The notes beneath the pieces were generated by a model that was not told the origin of the DNA, searched no databases, and saw nothing but the letters and a program-made list of their open reading frames with translations. From assembly GCA_963724805.1 (NCBI GenBank), contig CAVRWA010000014.1, positions 1,302,001 to 1,366,000 of the forward strand: 64,000 bases of DNA, given 5' to 3'. Below, piece by piece: positions 41,497 through 49,591 of this stretch (position 1 is its first letter; each line of letters starts with the position of its first letter). The stretch is from CAVQZA01 sp963724805 (lineage in GTDB: Bacteria; Actinomycetota; Thermoleophilia; Gaiellales; Gaiellaceae). The position numbers and the translations under genes were made by a program.

Positions 41497-42146
41497 CACC
41501 ATCCTCCTGTCAGGCCTTGGGTCTCGAGATGCGCGCGCAGGTTCCGGCGTGCATCGTGAAGCGACTTGTAGAGTGCGTTTCGGTTGCTGCCGAGCCGCTC
41601 TGCGAGCACGTCGATCGGGACGCCGTTGAGCGCCAGCGCGACGAGCACTTGCCGCTGGTGCGGGCTCAGTGAGGCTATGCCCTCCTGGATCGCCCGCAAC
41701 AGCTGCTTTCGCTCGGCCTGGGCCTCGGGCGTTGGCGCCGGATGCTCGAACTGCGACCAGCTCTCCGGCTCGAGCGGGAGCTCGCGGCCCCGCCACGCTC
41801 GCCGGCGCACCTTCACCCCAGCTTCTAGCAGGGCGAACTTGTACGCCCACGTCGTGAAGCGGCTCTCGCCTCTGAAATCACCCAGGCGCCGCAGAACAGA
41901 GAGCGCTGCGTCCGCAGCCGCCTCCTGGGCGAGATCGTCGAGCTCGTCGCCGCTTAGCTGCGGCAGCGCCTGGCGGCGACGGGCGACCTCGAAACGGGCG
42001 GCTCTGAGCAGGAGATCGTGGAGCGCCGCGACGGCCGCTTCGCGCGCCGGTCCGTCCCCGCTCAGGTCGCGCACCCAGTCAGGCGAGCCTTCGTCGGGAA
42101 TGCGGGGCACCACAGCCGCGATCTTCGTTGATCCAGAAACACTCAT
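41496..42146 (-). CDS. ECF sigma factor (sigma-70 family)
   Basis: A 216-residue extracytoplasmic-function sigma factor. Region 2 is DLAQEAAADAALSVLRRLGD and SRFTTWAYKFALLEA; region 4 is SLSPHQRQVLVALALNGVP with the helix-turn-helix SNRNALYKSLHDARRNL. It is the first gene of an operon that continues into the zinc-finger anti-sigma factor and the pterin and lipid enzymes. Autoregulation is probable, as is usual in ECF operons. Its promoter lies in the 58-bp gap to the divergent PCD gene; I cannot pick a sure -35/-10. Confidence 0.93.
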   Translation of the reverse strand: MSVSGSTKIAAVVPRIPDEGSPDWVRDLSGDGPAREAAVAALHDLLLRAARFEVARRRQALPQLSGDELDDLAQEAAADAALSVLRRLGDFRGESRFTTWAYKFALLEAGVKVRRRAWRGRELPLEPESWSQFEHPAPTPEAQAERKQLLRAIQEGIASLSPHQRQVLVALALNGVPIDVLAERLGSNRNALYKSLHDARRNLRAHLETQGLTGGW

Positions 42147-42204
42147 CGAATGCGTTGGTGTCGCCGGCGGCGTGTTTCTTACCCGGCTCGGTCATACTCG
42201 CGTG

Positions 42205-42438
42205 ATGGGCGAGTGGCGTGAGGTCGACGGGGCGCTCGAGCACACATACGAGTTCCCGTCCTTCGCCGAGGCGATCGCATTCGTCAACCGGATCGCCGAC
42301 CTGGCAGAGGCCGAGAACCACCATCCCGACATCGCCGTCGCCTACCGCAAGGTGACGCTCCGCTGGACGACCCACTCCGCCGCCACCATCACCGACCGCG
42401 ACCGGGCGCTCGCCAGGCAAAGCGACGCCCTCGCCTAG
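42205..42438 (+). CDS. Pterin-4a-carbinolamine dehydratase (PCD/DCoH)
   Basis: A 77-residue PCD. It has the family landmarks WREVDGALEHTYEFPSFAEA and the active-site stretch ENHHPDIAVAYRKVTLRWTT (the HHPD region) followed by HSAATITDRD. It recycles oxidised tetrahydropterin. It is small, near the 80-110 residue norm, with a GTG three bases upstream as an alternative start. It runs divergently from the ECF sigma factor and would complete a pterin cycle together with the folE operon. It is followed by the guanidine-modifying hydrolase. Confidence 0.92.
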   Translation: MGEWREVDGALEHTYEFPSFAEAIAFVNRIADLAEAENHHPDIAVAYRKVTLRWTTHSAATITDRDRALARQSDALA

Positions 42439-42459
42439 CAACCCCGCACGGGAGGAACC

Positions 42460-43602
42460 ATGGCCACAACCCCTGCTCTCACCCAGCGCGAATCGGTGCC
42501 GTTCCGGGTTCGCACCGCGGACGGCGGCAGTATTGAACTTGCCTACTCGTCCCCTCGTCCCGCGGAGCACCATGACGAGCGTGCGCTCCTCGAGTCGCTG
42601 CCCTGGTTCGAGAGCGGCAAGCCGCTAAAGAACTGGATGTTGCACGAGACGGATTTCTACGACGAAGTCGAGCAGATCTGGGGCCGCCGCTGGGGCGCCG
42701 AGGGAATCGGAACCCTGCGGGAGGTGCTCGTCTCGCGGCCGACCGAGAACGAGATCCGACCGGAGTACGCCGAGGAGTGGCAGTACTACTACTCGAGCGC
42801 TGCCGGCACCGCCGACCTCGGCCGGCTACAGGCGCAGTTCGACGCCTATTACCAGACGCTCGAGGACCATGGCGTTCGGGTGAACTACATCGAGCCGCCC
42901 GTGCCTGCGATCGGCGCCTACGGCTACATCAAGAATCTCGTCACCCTCGCAGGAGGTGGGCTCGTCGTGCACGGCGGTGCGCTCCTGCATCGCTACGGGC
43001 TCGGCTCGTGGCAACGGGGCCGCGAGGTGATCTGGGAGCAGGTGCTGGCGGCACTCCAGGTGCCGATCTACCTCACCTTCAACGGCAAGGCGATCTGCGA
43101 GCCCGGCGCGGGCCGCTGGCTCGACTCCAAGACGTTCGTCTTCAACGAGTCGGTCGTCGCCAACGAAGAAGGCTTGCGACAACTCGAGTTCATCCTCACC
43201 AATCTCGGGATCGAGCTGATCGTCTGTCACAGCCCCGGCTGGTACGACTCGATCGGAAACGGCAACATCGGCACCTCGCACATGGACATGGTCATGCTCA
43301 CCGTCGACCACCGAAAAGTGCTGCTCGCACCCCATCTCGTCAACTACGGCTTCGTCCGTGAGCTGCTCCGCCGCGACTACACGATCATCGAGGTGCCGGT
43401 CGAGGAGTACTGGGACCTCGCACTCAACGGCGTCACCCTTTCACCCGGGAAAGTGATCACCAACGCTGGCTCGCCGACCGTCGTCAAGGCGCTCGAACAG
43501 AACGGGGTAGAGGTGATCCAGGTCGACTTCTCCGAAAGCCACCGCTTCGCGATCGCAGGCCTCCACTGCGCCACCCTCGAACTCCAACGAGACCAGGACT
43601 AG
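42460..43602 (+). CDS. Guanidino-group hydrolase (arginine deiminase/dimethylargininase superfamily)
   Basis: A 380-residue pentein-fold enzyme of the arginine deiminase/dimethylargininase/amidinotransferase superfamily. The catalytic His lies in IGTSHMDMVMLTVDHRK, and the nucleophile Cys in AGLHCATLEL near the C-terminus; substrate-binding Asp/Glu residues are in ETDFYDEVE and LVSRPTENEIRPEY. The exact reaction (deiminase, amidinotransferase or dimethylargininase) is undecided. It begins 21 nt after the PCD stop with a ribosome site GGAGG. Confidence 0.88.
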   Translation: MATTPALTQRESVPFRVRTADGGSIELAYSSPRPAEHHDERALLESLPWFESGKPLKNWMLHETDFYDEVEQIWGRRWGAEGIGTLREVLVSRPTENEIRPEYAEEWQYYYSSAAGTADLGRLQAQFDAYYQTLEDHGVRVNYIEPPVPAIGAYGYIKNLVTLAGGGLVVHGGALLHRYGLGSWQRGREVIWEQVLAALQVPIYLTFNGKAICEPGAGRWLDSKTFVFNESVVANEEGLRQLEFILTNLGIELIVCHSPGWYDSIGNGNIGTSHMDMVMLTVDHRKVLLAPHLVNYGFVRELLRRDYTIIEVPVEEYWDLALNGVTLSPGKVITNAGSPTVVKALEQNGVEVIQVDFSESHRFAIAGLHCATLELQRDQD

Positions 43603-43651
43603 CCGGGCAAGGGGATGGCCGGGCAAGCCCCCACTTGCGACGGCTGAAGGG

Positions 43652-43885
43652 TTAAGGCGCCGCTCGCAGTTCGGCGCTGAGCTCGTGCTCGACCTTGACG
43701 ATCCAGTCAGAGTCGGGGCGGCTCCCGGTCGCCTGGGCCAGCGCATCGACCAAATGACGTCGCACGTACTCCCCCGGCGTGACCCGCCAGAGACTGCGGA
43801 ACCGGTCGAACTCCACAGTCAACTGTTGCCCTGAAGGAGACCGGATTATCCAATCCGGGCGGAAGGGATCCTTTTGCGCAGCCAT
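43652..43885 (-). CDS. Small hypothetical protein
   Basis: A 77-residue soluble protein: DPFRPDWIIRSPSGQQLTVE, then FRSLWRVTPGEYVRRHLVDA and KVEHELSAEL. It has mixed alpha-beta character and no signal peptide or membrane helix. It is convergent with the hydrolase gene and close to the IS remnant. Not recognised; confidence that it is a real gene is moderate, from its natural composition and ATG. Confidence 0.58.
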   Translation of the reverse strand: MAAQKDPFRPDWIIRSPSGQQLTVEFDRFRSLWRVTPGEYVRRHLVDALAQATGSRPDSDWIVKVEHELSAELRAAP

Positions 43886-43944
43886 TTCAGGTCACGCTAC
43901 CGCACCCGTTGCCGCGGCGGCGGGCCAGCTACCAGGGGTTACGC

Positions 43945-44226
43945 CTAACCGCCGTACCCGTAGCCGCCGCCGGTCGTCGTGGTCGTCGCGGTAGTGGTGG
44001 GTGGCGGTGTCGTGGCGGCCGTTGCGAGTGTGCCGGCGGGCGTGACTGCGAACCAGTTGCCCTCGACGCCCTGACCCTTGACGTCCCCGGGCTTCCTGTC
44101 AGCCGAGTACCGGTAGAGAGCTAGTCCGTTGTATGTCACTTGGGTGTGGCCGTCGGGCCGCTTGATCGTCCCCAGCTTCGAGGCTGTCGCGCCCGATCCG
44201 TGAAGGGTGCCATTACTCGTGTCGCG
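43945..44226 (-). pseudogene. Truncated Yx(FWY)xxD lipoprotein, cut by an IS
   Basis: The 3' part of a gene of the same family as 11410: NGLALYRYSADRKPGDVKGQ with the Yx(FWY)xxD motif (YRYSAD), then NWFAVTPAG and a Thr/Gly tail (GGGYGYGG). The N-terminus, with signal peptide and first motif, is absent: it stops at the C-terminal end of the transposase remnant at 44226-44229. It was broken by the IS insertion. Confidence 0.8.
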
Positions 44227-44228
44227 TC

Positions 44229-44520
44229 TCATGCGGCGGCTCGGTAGTACTCGTGGAGGAGGCCGCCGAGCCGGTCTCGGCGGTGGATTTCGCCGCCGGT
44301 CGGCAATGGCGGTGATTCGCTGGGGTTGGGTGGCTGGAGCTTGAGCGCGCGGTGCGGCCACTGGGTGTCGTGGTGGTCGACATAGACGCGGAGGACATGC
44401 TCGAGGTGGCGACGGTTGAGGATCAGCAGCCAGTCGAGGCACTCGGCACGCATCGTTCGGACGAAGCGTTCGGCGATCGCGTTCGCCTTGGGCGCGCGGA
44501 TGGTGTGGGGGTGCCAAAAC
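44229..44520 (-). pseudogene. Transposase C-terminal remnant (same IS as 31126)
   Basis: The translation includes IRAPKANAIAERFVRTMR, with the catalytic Glu of a DDE integrase core, then ECLDWLLILNRRHLEHVLRV and WPHRALKLQPPNP, and ends in GGLLHEYYRAAA, all in one open frame. It lacks the N-terminal and first catalytic parts. It interrupts the Yx(FWY)xxD lipoprotein and is parallel to the copy at 31126, thus bracketing the 13-kb pterin region. Confidence 0.87.
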
Positions 44521-44570
44521 TCGGTGCACGGCCCTACAAATAAGCGATTTACCGGCAGGACGCTAATCTT

Positions 44571-44704
44571 GGCACCCACAGGCGCTTGCGCGCGTTCGAT
44601 CGCAGCTCGGCCGCACCTATCCGCTGGTGATCGGCGGCACCGAGACGAACGTCGAGGACGACCCCGCTCCCGGGCGCGCAAGAGAACTCTTGGAAGGCGA
44701 GTAG
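44571..44704 (+). pseudogene. Fragment resembling a P5C dehydrogenase N-terminus
   Basis: A 44-residue open piece: ALARVRSQLGRTYPLVIGGT, then TNVEDDPAPGRARELLEGE and stop. The first half resembles the start of the aldehyde-dehydrogenase part of 1-pyrroline-5-carboxylate dehydrogenase proteins. Nothing of the catalytic domain follows. It lies between the transposase remnant and a hairpin, so it is gene debris; the identification is weak. Confidence 0.35.
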
Positions 44705-44745
44705 GACGAGTCCTGATCGCTGATAGCCAACCAGCGTTCTGAGGA

Positions 44746-44779
44746 GTACGGGCGGAAGGAAGAAGCCTTCCGCCCGTAC
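44746..44779. terminator. Perfect 14-bp hairpin
   Basis: GTACGGGCGGAAGG (44746-44759) pairs exactly with CCTTCCGCCCGTAC (44766-44779) around a 6-nt loop AAGAAG. It lies about 120 nt beyond the aldose epimerase stop on the minus strand and would end that transcript. Confidence 0.8.
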
Positions 44780-44896
44780 CACGAGCTCCGCGAACACGTT
44801 TCTCGCGATGAGTGATAGCGCGTTCCCGGCGGTCCGTCTAGGGGTTTGAGGACCGCCTGACCCGACACGGGGCGGGGCGGTTCCCAAGGCGATGCG

Positions 44897-46102
44897 CTAT
44901 TCCTCCCCCCGCTCCTCCTTGGTCGAGAACTGGTAGATCGTCTGGGTCTGGTACACCTGGCCGCGCCGCAGCACTGTCGACGGGAAGTTCGCATGGTTGG
45001 GCGAGTCGGGGTAGTGCTGGGTCTCCAGCGCGAACCCGTCGCCTTGTCTGTACATGTGGCCGCTCGTGCCGACGAGCGTGCCGTCCAGGAAGTTGCCCGA
45101 GTAGAACTGGATCCCAGGCTCGGTCGTGTAGATGGAGAGCACACGACCGCTCTTCGGCTCGCTCACCCGCGCGGCCAGGATCAGCGACTTGTTGTTCGGG
45201 TCGGAGCGGTTGAGCACCCAGTTGTGGTCGTAGCCGCGCCCGATTACGAGCTGGGCGAAGCCGTCGCGGATGCGATCGCCGATCGGGGTTGCCTTGGTGA
45301 AGTCGAGCGGCGTCCCGGACACGGGATCGATCGCGCCCGTCGGAATCAGCGTCGAATCGACGGGTGTGTAGTGATCCGCGTTCAGCTTGAGCACGTGGTC
45401 GTAGATGGCGCTCGTGCCTTCGCCGGCGAGGTTCCAGTACGCGTGGTTCGTCAGGTTGACGATCGTCGGCGCGTCCGTCGTGGCGTGGTAGTCCATGACG
45501 ATCTGGTTCTTCTCCGTGAGGGTGTAGGTGACGTCGGTGGTCAGCGTGCCGGGGTAGCCCTGGTCGCCGTCGGGACTCGTGAAGGCGAGCTTCAGGCCGA
45601 CGGTCTTCGAGCCCGGAACAGGCGTCGCCGCCCAGACGTGCTTGTCGAAGCCCACGAAGCCGCCGTGCAGCGAGTTCGGCGCGTTGTTGATCGGCAGGTG
45701 ATATGTGACCCCGTCGAGCGTGAACGTGCCGAGCGCGATCCGGTTCGCATACCGGCCGGTGATGCAGCCGAAGTACGGGCTCTTCGCGACGTAGTCGGCA
45801 AGGTTGTCGAAGCCGAGCGTCACGTTGGCCAGCTTGTTCTTGCGGTCGGGCACGACGATGGACTGCAGGATCCCGCCGTAGGTGAGGATCTTCACCACCA
45901 TCTGCTGGCAGTTTGTCAGCGTGTAGCGATCGACCGCCTGGCCGCCGACGCTGCCGAAGGGCTCCTTGGTGATGGTTGGCGAGCATTTGGCCGTGGACGC
46001 GGAGGCAGCGGACAGGCCCACTGTCACCGCCGCCACGCCGATTGCCAGGCTAAGAAGCGCGACGAGCGGAACAAGCCGCCGCTTCGAGAGAACCGTGCGC
46101 AT
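44897..46102 (-). CDS. galM: Exported aldose 1-epimerase (mutarotase)
   Basis: A 401-residue aldose 1-epimerase. An N-terminal signal peptide (LVPLVALLSLAIGVAAVTVG) makes it an exported form, longer than the usual 330-350 residues. Catalytic residues are seen in NNAPNSLHGGFVGFD (His), NLTNHAYWNLAG (His) and FALETQHYPDSPNH (Glu). It interconverts alpha and beta anomers, helping sugar uptake outside the membrane. A perfect GTCATAC-G-GTATGAC palindrome 58 bp upstream probably controls it. Confidence 0.93.
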   Translation of the reverse strand: MRTVLSKRRLVPLVALLSLAIGVAAVTVGLSAASASTAKCSPTITKEPFGSVGGQAVDRYTLTNCQQMVVKILTYGGILQSIVVPDRKNKLANVTLGFDNLADYVAKSPYFGCITGRYANRIALGTFTLDGVTYHLPINNAPNSLHGGFVGFDKHVWAATPVPGSKTVGLKLAFTSPDGDQGYPGTLTTDVTYTLTEKNQIVMDYHATTDAPTIVNLTNHAYWNLAGEGTSAIYDHVLKLNADHYTPVDSTLIPTGAIDPVSGTPLDFTKATPIGDRIRDGFAQLVIGRGYDHNWVLNRSDPNNKSLILAARVSEPKSGRVLSIYTTEPGIQFYSGNFLDGTLVGTSGHMYRQGDGFALETQHYPDSPNHANFPSTVLRRGQVYQTQTIYQFSTKEERGEE

Positions 46103-46159
46103 TGGGCGCCTCCCTTCCCCTTAGGGACTCGTGAGTCGCCGCAGAACTGCCGAGCATAG

Positions 46160-46174
46160 GTCATACGGTATGAC
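46160..46174. promoter_or_regulatory. Palindromic operator upstream of galM
   Basis: GTCATAC-G-GTATGAC, a perfect inverted repeat of 7 bp per arm with one central base, lies 58 bp upstream of the exported mutarotase start. Palindromes of this size suit GntR/FadR or LacI-type regulators. The partly similar ATCATACGAT (52754-52763) overlaps the start of the FadR-type gene at 52758, so that protein is the likely binder. Confidence 0.6.
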
Positions 46175-46328
46175 TTGTCCAAGGGTATAACTCAGCGGCA
46201 CTCCCCAAAGGGCTCCCCACGCGCGACGAGTCGATGTCGCTCCAACCGCGGTACAGCCGAGATGGCGAGATAGCCGGAGGAAAGGAGCCTCCACCGATGC
46301 TCCCAGAGACGACCGGCAGCAAAACCCT

Positions 46329-46740
46329 GAACCTAGGTCTTGAACCCAGGCAGTCAGTTGCGAAGCCTGGGATGATCTGGTAACCGCGCGCGTGAACCCG
46401 TAGTACTGCGGCTCAGTGTGAACCGACCCGACATTTAGAATCCCTTCAGGTGCGCAAGGCCGATCGCGTGCAAGGCCTCAGAGCGCCGGAACTGCTCCAG
46501 TGTCAGCCCGAATTGAGTTTGCTACCCCACGGGCTCGCCTGCCGACCAAGCACGACGAGCTGATGTCGCAACACGAGCAACTCGATATCCTTGCCAAACT
46601 CGCTCGCCGGCGCCCAACGAGCAACCGCAGCAGCGCCGCGAACGCCAGATATGCGAGAGAAAGCAGCATTCGCCGATGCTCGCATGACCGACCGGCAGCC
46701 GCAGCAAGACCGACAAACCGAGGTTTTGAAACCCCTCACG
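46329..46740. mobile_element. Degenerate IS debris, both orientations
   Basis: On the minus strand, 46500-46690 encode MLLSLAYLAFAALLRLLVG and, across a frame change, KDIELLVLRHQLVVLGRQ, the N-terminal hallmark of actinobacterial IS3/IS481-type transposases. The terminal sequence ACCGAGGTTTTGAAACCCCT (46717-46736) plus CACG closes it. On the plus strand 46395-46455 repeat the 3' end of the IS (GTGAACCGACCCGACATTTA). A third, poorer copy lies at 46260-46350. Confidence 0.7.
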
Positions 46741-46856
46741 CTCCGTAGGTCATGACGGATACCTCGATCCCGCTCGAGTCGGCCAGCGCGTAGAGGTCGA
46801 CCGTTTCGCCCGCCGGAGTCGTCCCGAACGGCCGGCTCGCGATGATGGTTCCATCG
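46741..46856 (-). pseudogene. 5' fragment of a cytoplasmic aldose 1-epimerase
   Basis: Translation reads GTIIASRPFGTTPAGETVDL then YALADSSGIEVSVMTYGA and a stop, the exact opening of a cytoplasmic galactose mutarotase (FGTT..G..VDLYTL..S.G.EVSVMTYGG). It follows araB with no gap, so it was the last gene of the arabinose operon, and it is cut at MTYGA by the IS end at 46740. No ATG or GTG fits the frame, so its start may also be lost. Confidence 0.72.
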
Positions 46857-48554
46857 CTAGCGCGTCGCGGCAGCGCGGGCGGTGTCGAGCTGGATGCGCT
46901 TCAGCCGCCGCATGACGTCGTCGCCGCCGCGACCGAAGAGGTCGTGGAGGCGAACATACTCCCGGTAGAGCGCCTCGTAGGTCTCCCGGTGCGCCGCGTT
47001 CGGCTTGTAGGTCGTGCCGCTCAGGTGCGCCATCTCCCGCGACGCGTCGACGATCGTGTCGTACCCGCCGGCAGCGGCTGCGGCCGCGACGGCTCCGAAC
47101 ATCGCCGAGCCGAGCGCGGGCGCCTGCTTGGACGCGGCGACGGCGAGCTCGCGTCCGGTCACGTCGGCGTAGATCTGCATCAATAGCGGGTTGCGCTCCG
47201 GCAGGCCGCCGCAAGCGACGATTCCCTCGACGGGGACGCCGGCCTTCTCGAAGGCGTCGATGATGATCCGCGTCCCGAACGCGGTCGCCTCGATCAGCGC
47301 GCGGTAGATCTCCGGCGGCCGTGTGGCGAGCGTCATCCCCATGAGCACACCACGGAGGTCGGCGTCGACGAGCACCGAGCGATTCCCGTTCCACCAGTCG
47401 AGCGCGAGCAGGCCGCTCTCGCCCGGCCGCAGCGCGGCCGCCGCCTCGGTCAGCACGTGGTGCACGTCGATCCCGCGCCGACGGGCCGCTTCGTGGTACT
47501 CGGGGGGCACCGAGCGCTCGACGAACCAGGCGAAGATGTCGCCGACGGCAGACTGGCCCGCCTCGTAGCCGTAGAGGCCCGGCACGACGCCGTCCTCGAC
47601 GACGCCGCACATGCCGTCGATGTCTGCGAGCTGGGCGCCGAGGAGGATGTGGCAGATGCTCGTGCCCATGATCGCGACGAGCGTCCCGGGGTGGGTGACG
47701 GTGACCGCCGGCGCCGAGACGTGAGCGTCGACGTTCGCGACGGCAACCGGCGTCTCGGGCTGCAGGCCGGTCCAAGCGGCGGCCTGCGGGCTCAACCCGC
47801 CGGCGCGGCTGCCGATGGGCGCGAGCTGCCGCGACATCTTCTCGTCGACGATGTGCGCGAACCTTGGGTTCAGGGCGGCGAAGTAGGCGTCGGCGGGGAA
47901 GCCGTCGCGTTTCGACCACATCGCTTTGTAGCCGGCCGTGCAGGTGTTTCGCGTCTCGACGCCGGTGAGCTGCCAGACTGCCCAGTCGGCCGCCTCGATC
48001 AGCCGATCCGCGTGCGCGTAGACCTCCGGCGCCTCGTCGAGGATCTGCAGCGCTTTTGCGAAGAACCACTCGGAGGAGATCCGTCCCCCGTAGCGTGGCA
48101 GCCAGGTCTCGGCCCGCTCTTCCGCGACCTCGTTGATGCGATCCGCTTCGGGCTGCGCCGCGTGATGCTTCCAGAGCTTGACCCAGGCGTGCGGCTTGCG
48201 GCGCAGGCCGTCGAGCAGGCAGAGCGGCGTGCCGTCTGCGAGCGTCGGGAGCATCGTGCACGACGTGAAGTCGATGCCGATCCCGATCACGTCCGCCGGA
48301 GCGACGCCGGTCTCGGCGAGCAGCGCGGGCACCGCCTCCTGGAAGGTTCGCACGTAGTCGCGTGGATCTTGGAGCGCCCAGTCCGGCTCGAGCAGCACGT
48401 CGTCGTCGGGCGGCGGGAGCCGCTCGTCGATCACGCCGTTCCGGTAGGGGTAGACGCATGTGCCCAGCTCGGAGCCGTCGGCACAGTCGACGAGCACGGC
48501 GCGGCCCGATTCCGTGCCGAAGTCCACCCCGAGCGCGTAGGCGCGGCGAATCAT
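46857..48554 (-). CDS. araB: L-ribulokinase
   Basis: A 565-residue FGGY kinase. The N-terminal ATPase head has ALGVDFGTESGRAVLVDCAD, typical for ribulokinases, and GIGIDFTSCTMLPT; the C-terminal half contains GVVEDGVVPGLYGYEAGQSA and VACGGLPERNPLLMQIYADV. It phosphorylates L-ribulose to L-ribulose 5-phosphate. The ATG overlaps the upstream dehydrogenase stop (ATGA). Gene order araA, araD, dehydrogenase, araB makes the role clear. Confidence 0.95.
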   Translation of the reverse strand: MIRRAYALGVDFGTESGRAVLVDCADGSELGTCVYPYRNGVIDERLPPPDDDVLLEPDWALQDPRDYVRTFQEAVPALLAETGVAPADVIGIGIDFTSCTMLPTLADGTPLCLLDGLRRKPHAWVKLWKHHAAQPEADRINEVAEERAETWLPRYGGRISSEWFFAKALQILDEAPEVYAHADRLIEAADWAVWQLTGVETRNTCTAGYKAMWSKRDGFPADAYFAALNPRFAHIVDEKMSRQLAPIGSRAGGLSPQAAAWTGLQPETPVAVANVDAHVSAPAVTVTHPGTLVAIMGTSICHILLGAQLADIDGMCGVVEDGVVPGLYGYEAGQSAVGDIFAWFVERSVPPEYHEAARRRGIDVHHVLTEAAAALRPGESGLLALDWWNGNRSVLVDADLRGVLMGMTLATRPPEIYRALIEATAFGTRIIIDAFEKAGVPVEGIVACGGLPERNPLLMQIYADVTGRELAVAASKQAPALGSAMFGAVAAAAAAGGYDTIVDASREMAHLSGTTYKPNAAHRETYEALYREYVRLHDLFGRGGDDVMRRLKRIQLDTARAAATR

Positions 48555-49591
48555 GCGGCCACCGTCTCGATCCTCCGCTGTGGTTCGACGACGACCTTCA
48601 GGCCGCGCCGCTCCACGAGGTCGCCGAACGCGTCGCGCCATTCGTGGAGGCCGTACCGCTCGCTCACAAGCGGTGCCAGCGCGATCTCGCCCGCCTTGAC
48701 GAGCCGGATCGCACGGGGCAGATCGCTGGGCTCCATCCGGCGGCAGAGCAGCAGGGTCAGGCCCTTGCGGCGGGCGACCGAGGCGGTGAAGGTCGTCCGG
48801 TCGCCGTCGGGGATCCCGACGAGGACGGTGCGCCCAGCGGGCCGAGTCGAGGCGATCGCGTCGTCCACCGCCGCGTCCTCTCCCGCGACCTCGAAGGCGA
48901 CGTCGACACCGAGGCCGCCGCCGGGCTCACCGGGGAACCGCGGCCTGATGCCGGCTTCGCCGACCATGAGCGCGCGCTCCGCCCCGAGCGCCGCGGCCGC
49001 CTCGACGCGGTGCGCGAGACGGTCGGTCGCGACCTCCACCGACGCCCCGACGGCGCGCAGCGCCTGCACGATCAGCAGTCCGAGCGGGCCGCAGCCGAAC
49101 ACGCCGGCTGTCGTGCCAGGTCCCGCATGGCCGAGGTCGAGCGCGTGCAGCGCGACCCCGAGGGGCTCGAGCAGCGGCGCCTCCGCGTCGGGGACAGCGT
49201 CGGGCAGCGCATAGGCGAGCTCTTCGGGCCAGGCGACGAGCGTTCGCAGCGCACCGTCGGTCGAGCCGTGGCCGGCGAAGCGAGGTACGAGGCAGAGGTG
49301 GGGCAGCTCCGACAGGCACGCCGCGCAACGCCCGCACGGCACGGCGGGATCGAGAACGACGCGCTCCCCTGCGCGGGGACCGGCGGCGACCACTCCCGCG
49401 AACTCGTGGCCGAGCACGAGCGGGCTGCGCAACACCGCGTCGCCGATGCCCCCTTCGACGAACCAGTGACGGTCGGAGCCGCAGAGGCCGACGGCCGTCA
49501 CTCGCACAAGCAGCTCGCCCTGCTGCGGCTCGGGGTCAGGCTCGTCGTGCAGCCGCAGCTCGGCAGCGCCGTGCAAGCGCAGCGACCTCAT
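48551..49591 (-). CDS. Zinc-binding alcohol dehydrogenase (polyol/idonate dehydrogenase-like)
   Basis: A 346-residue MDR enzyme. The catalytic zinc site is in VGLCGSDRHWF and GHEFAGVV; the structural zinc uses four cysteines in CGRCAACLSELPHLC; the NAD site is VFGCGPLGLLIVQAL. It probably oxidises a sugar alcohol such as arabitol or L-idonate. Its place between araD and araB, with 4-nt overlaps on both sides, suggests it feeds L-arabinitol or a similar polyol into the pathway. Confidence 0.92.
   Translation of the reverse strand: MRSLRLHGAAELRLHDEPDPEPQQGELLVRVTAVGLCGSDRHWFVEGGIGDAVLRSPLVLGHEFAGVVAAGPRAGERVVLDPAVPCGRCAACLSELPHLCLVPRFAGHGSTDGALRTLVAWPEELAYALPDAVPDAEAPLLEPLGVALHALDLGHAGPGTTAGVFGCGPLGLLIVQALRAVGASVEVATDRLAHRVEAAAALGAERALMVGEAGIRPRFPGEPGGGLGVDVAFEVAGEDAAVDDAIASTRPAGRTVLVGIPDGDRTTFTASVARRKGLTLLLCRRMEPSDLPRAIRLVKAGEIALAPLVSERYGLHEWRDAFGDLVERRGLKVVVEPQRRIETVAA

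Noticed and set aside
42147..42204. A specific ECF promoter (-35/-10) in the sigma-PCD gap.
   Set aside because: Several weak candidates are present and none matches a known ECF consensus well enough to name.
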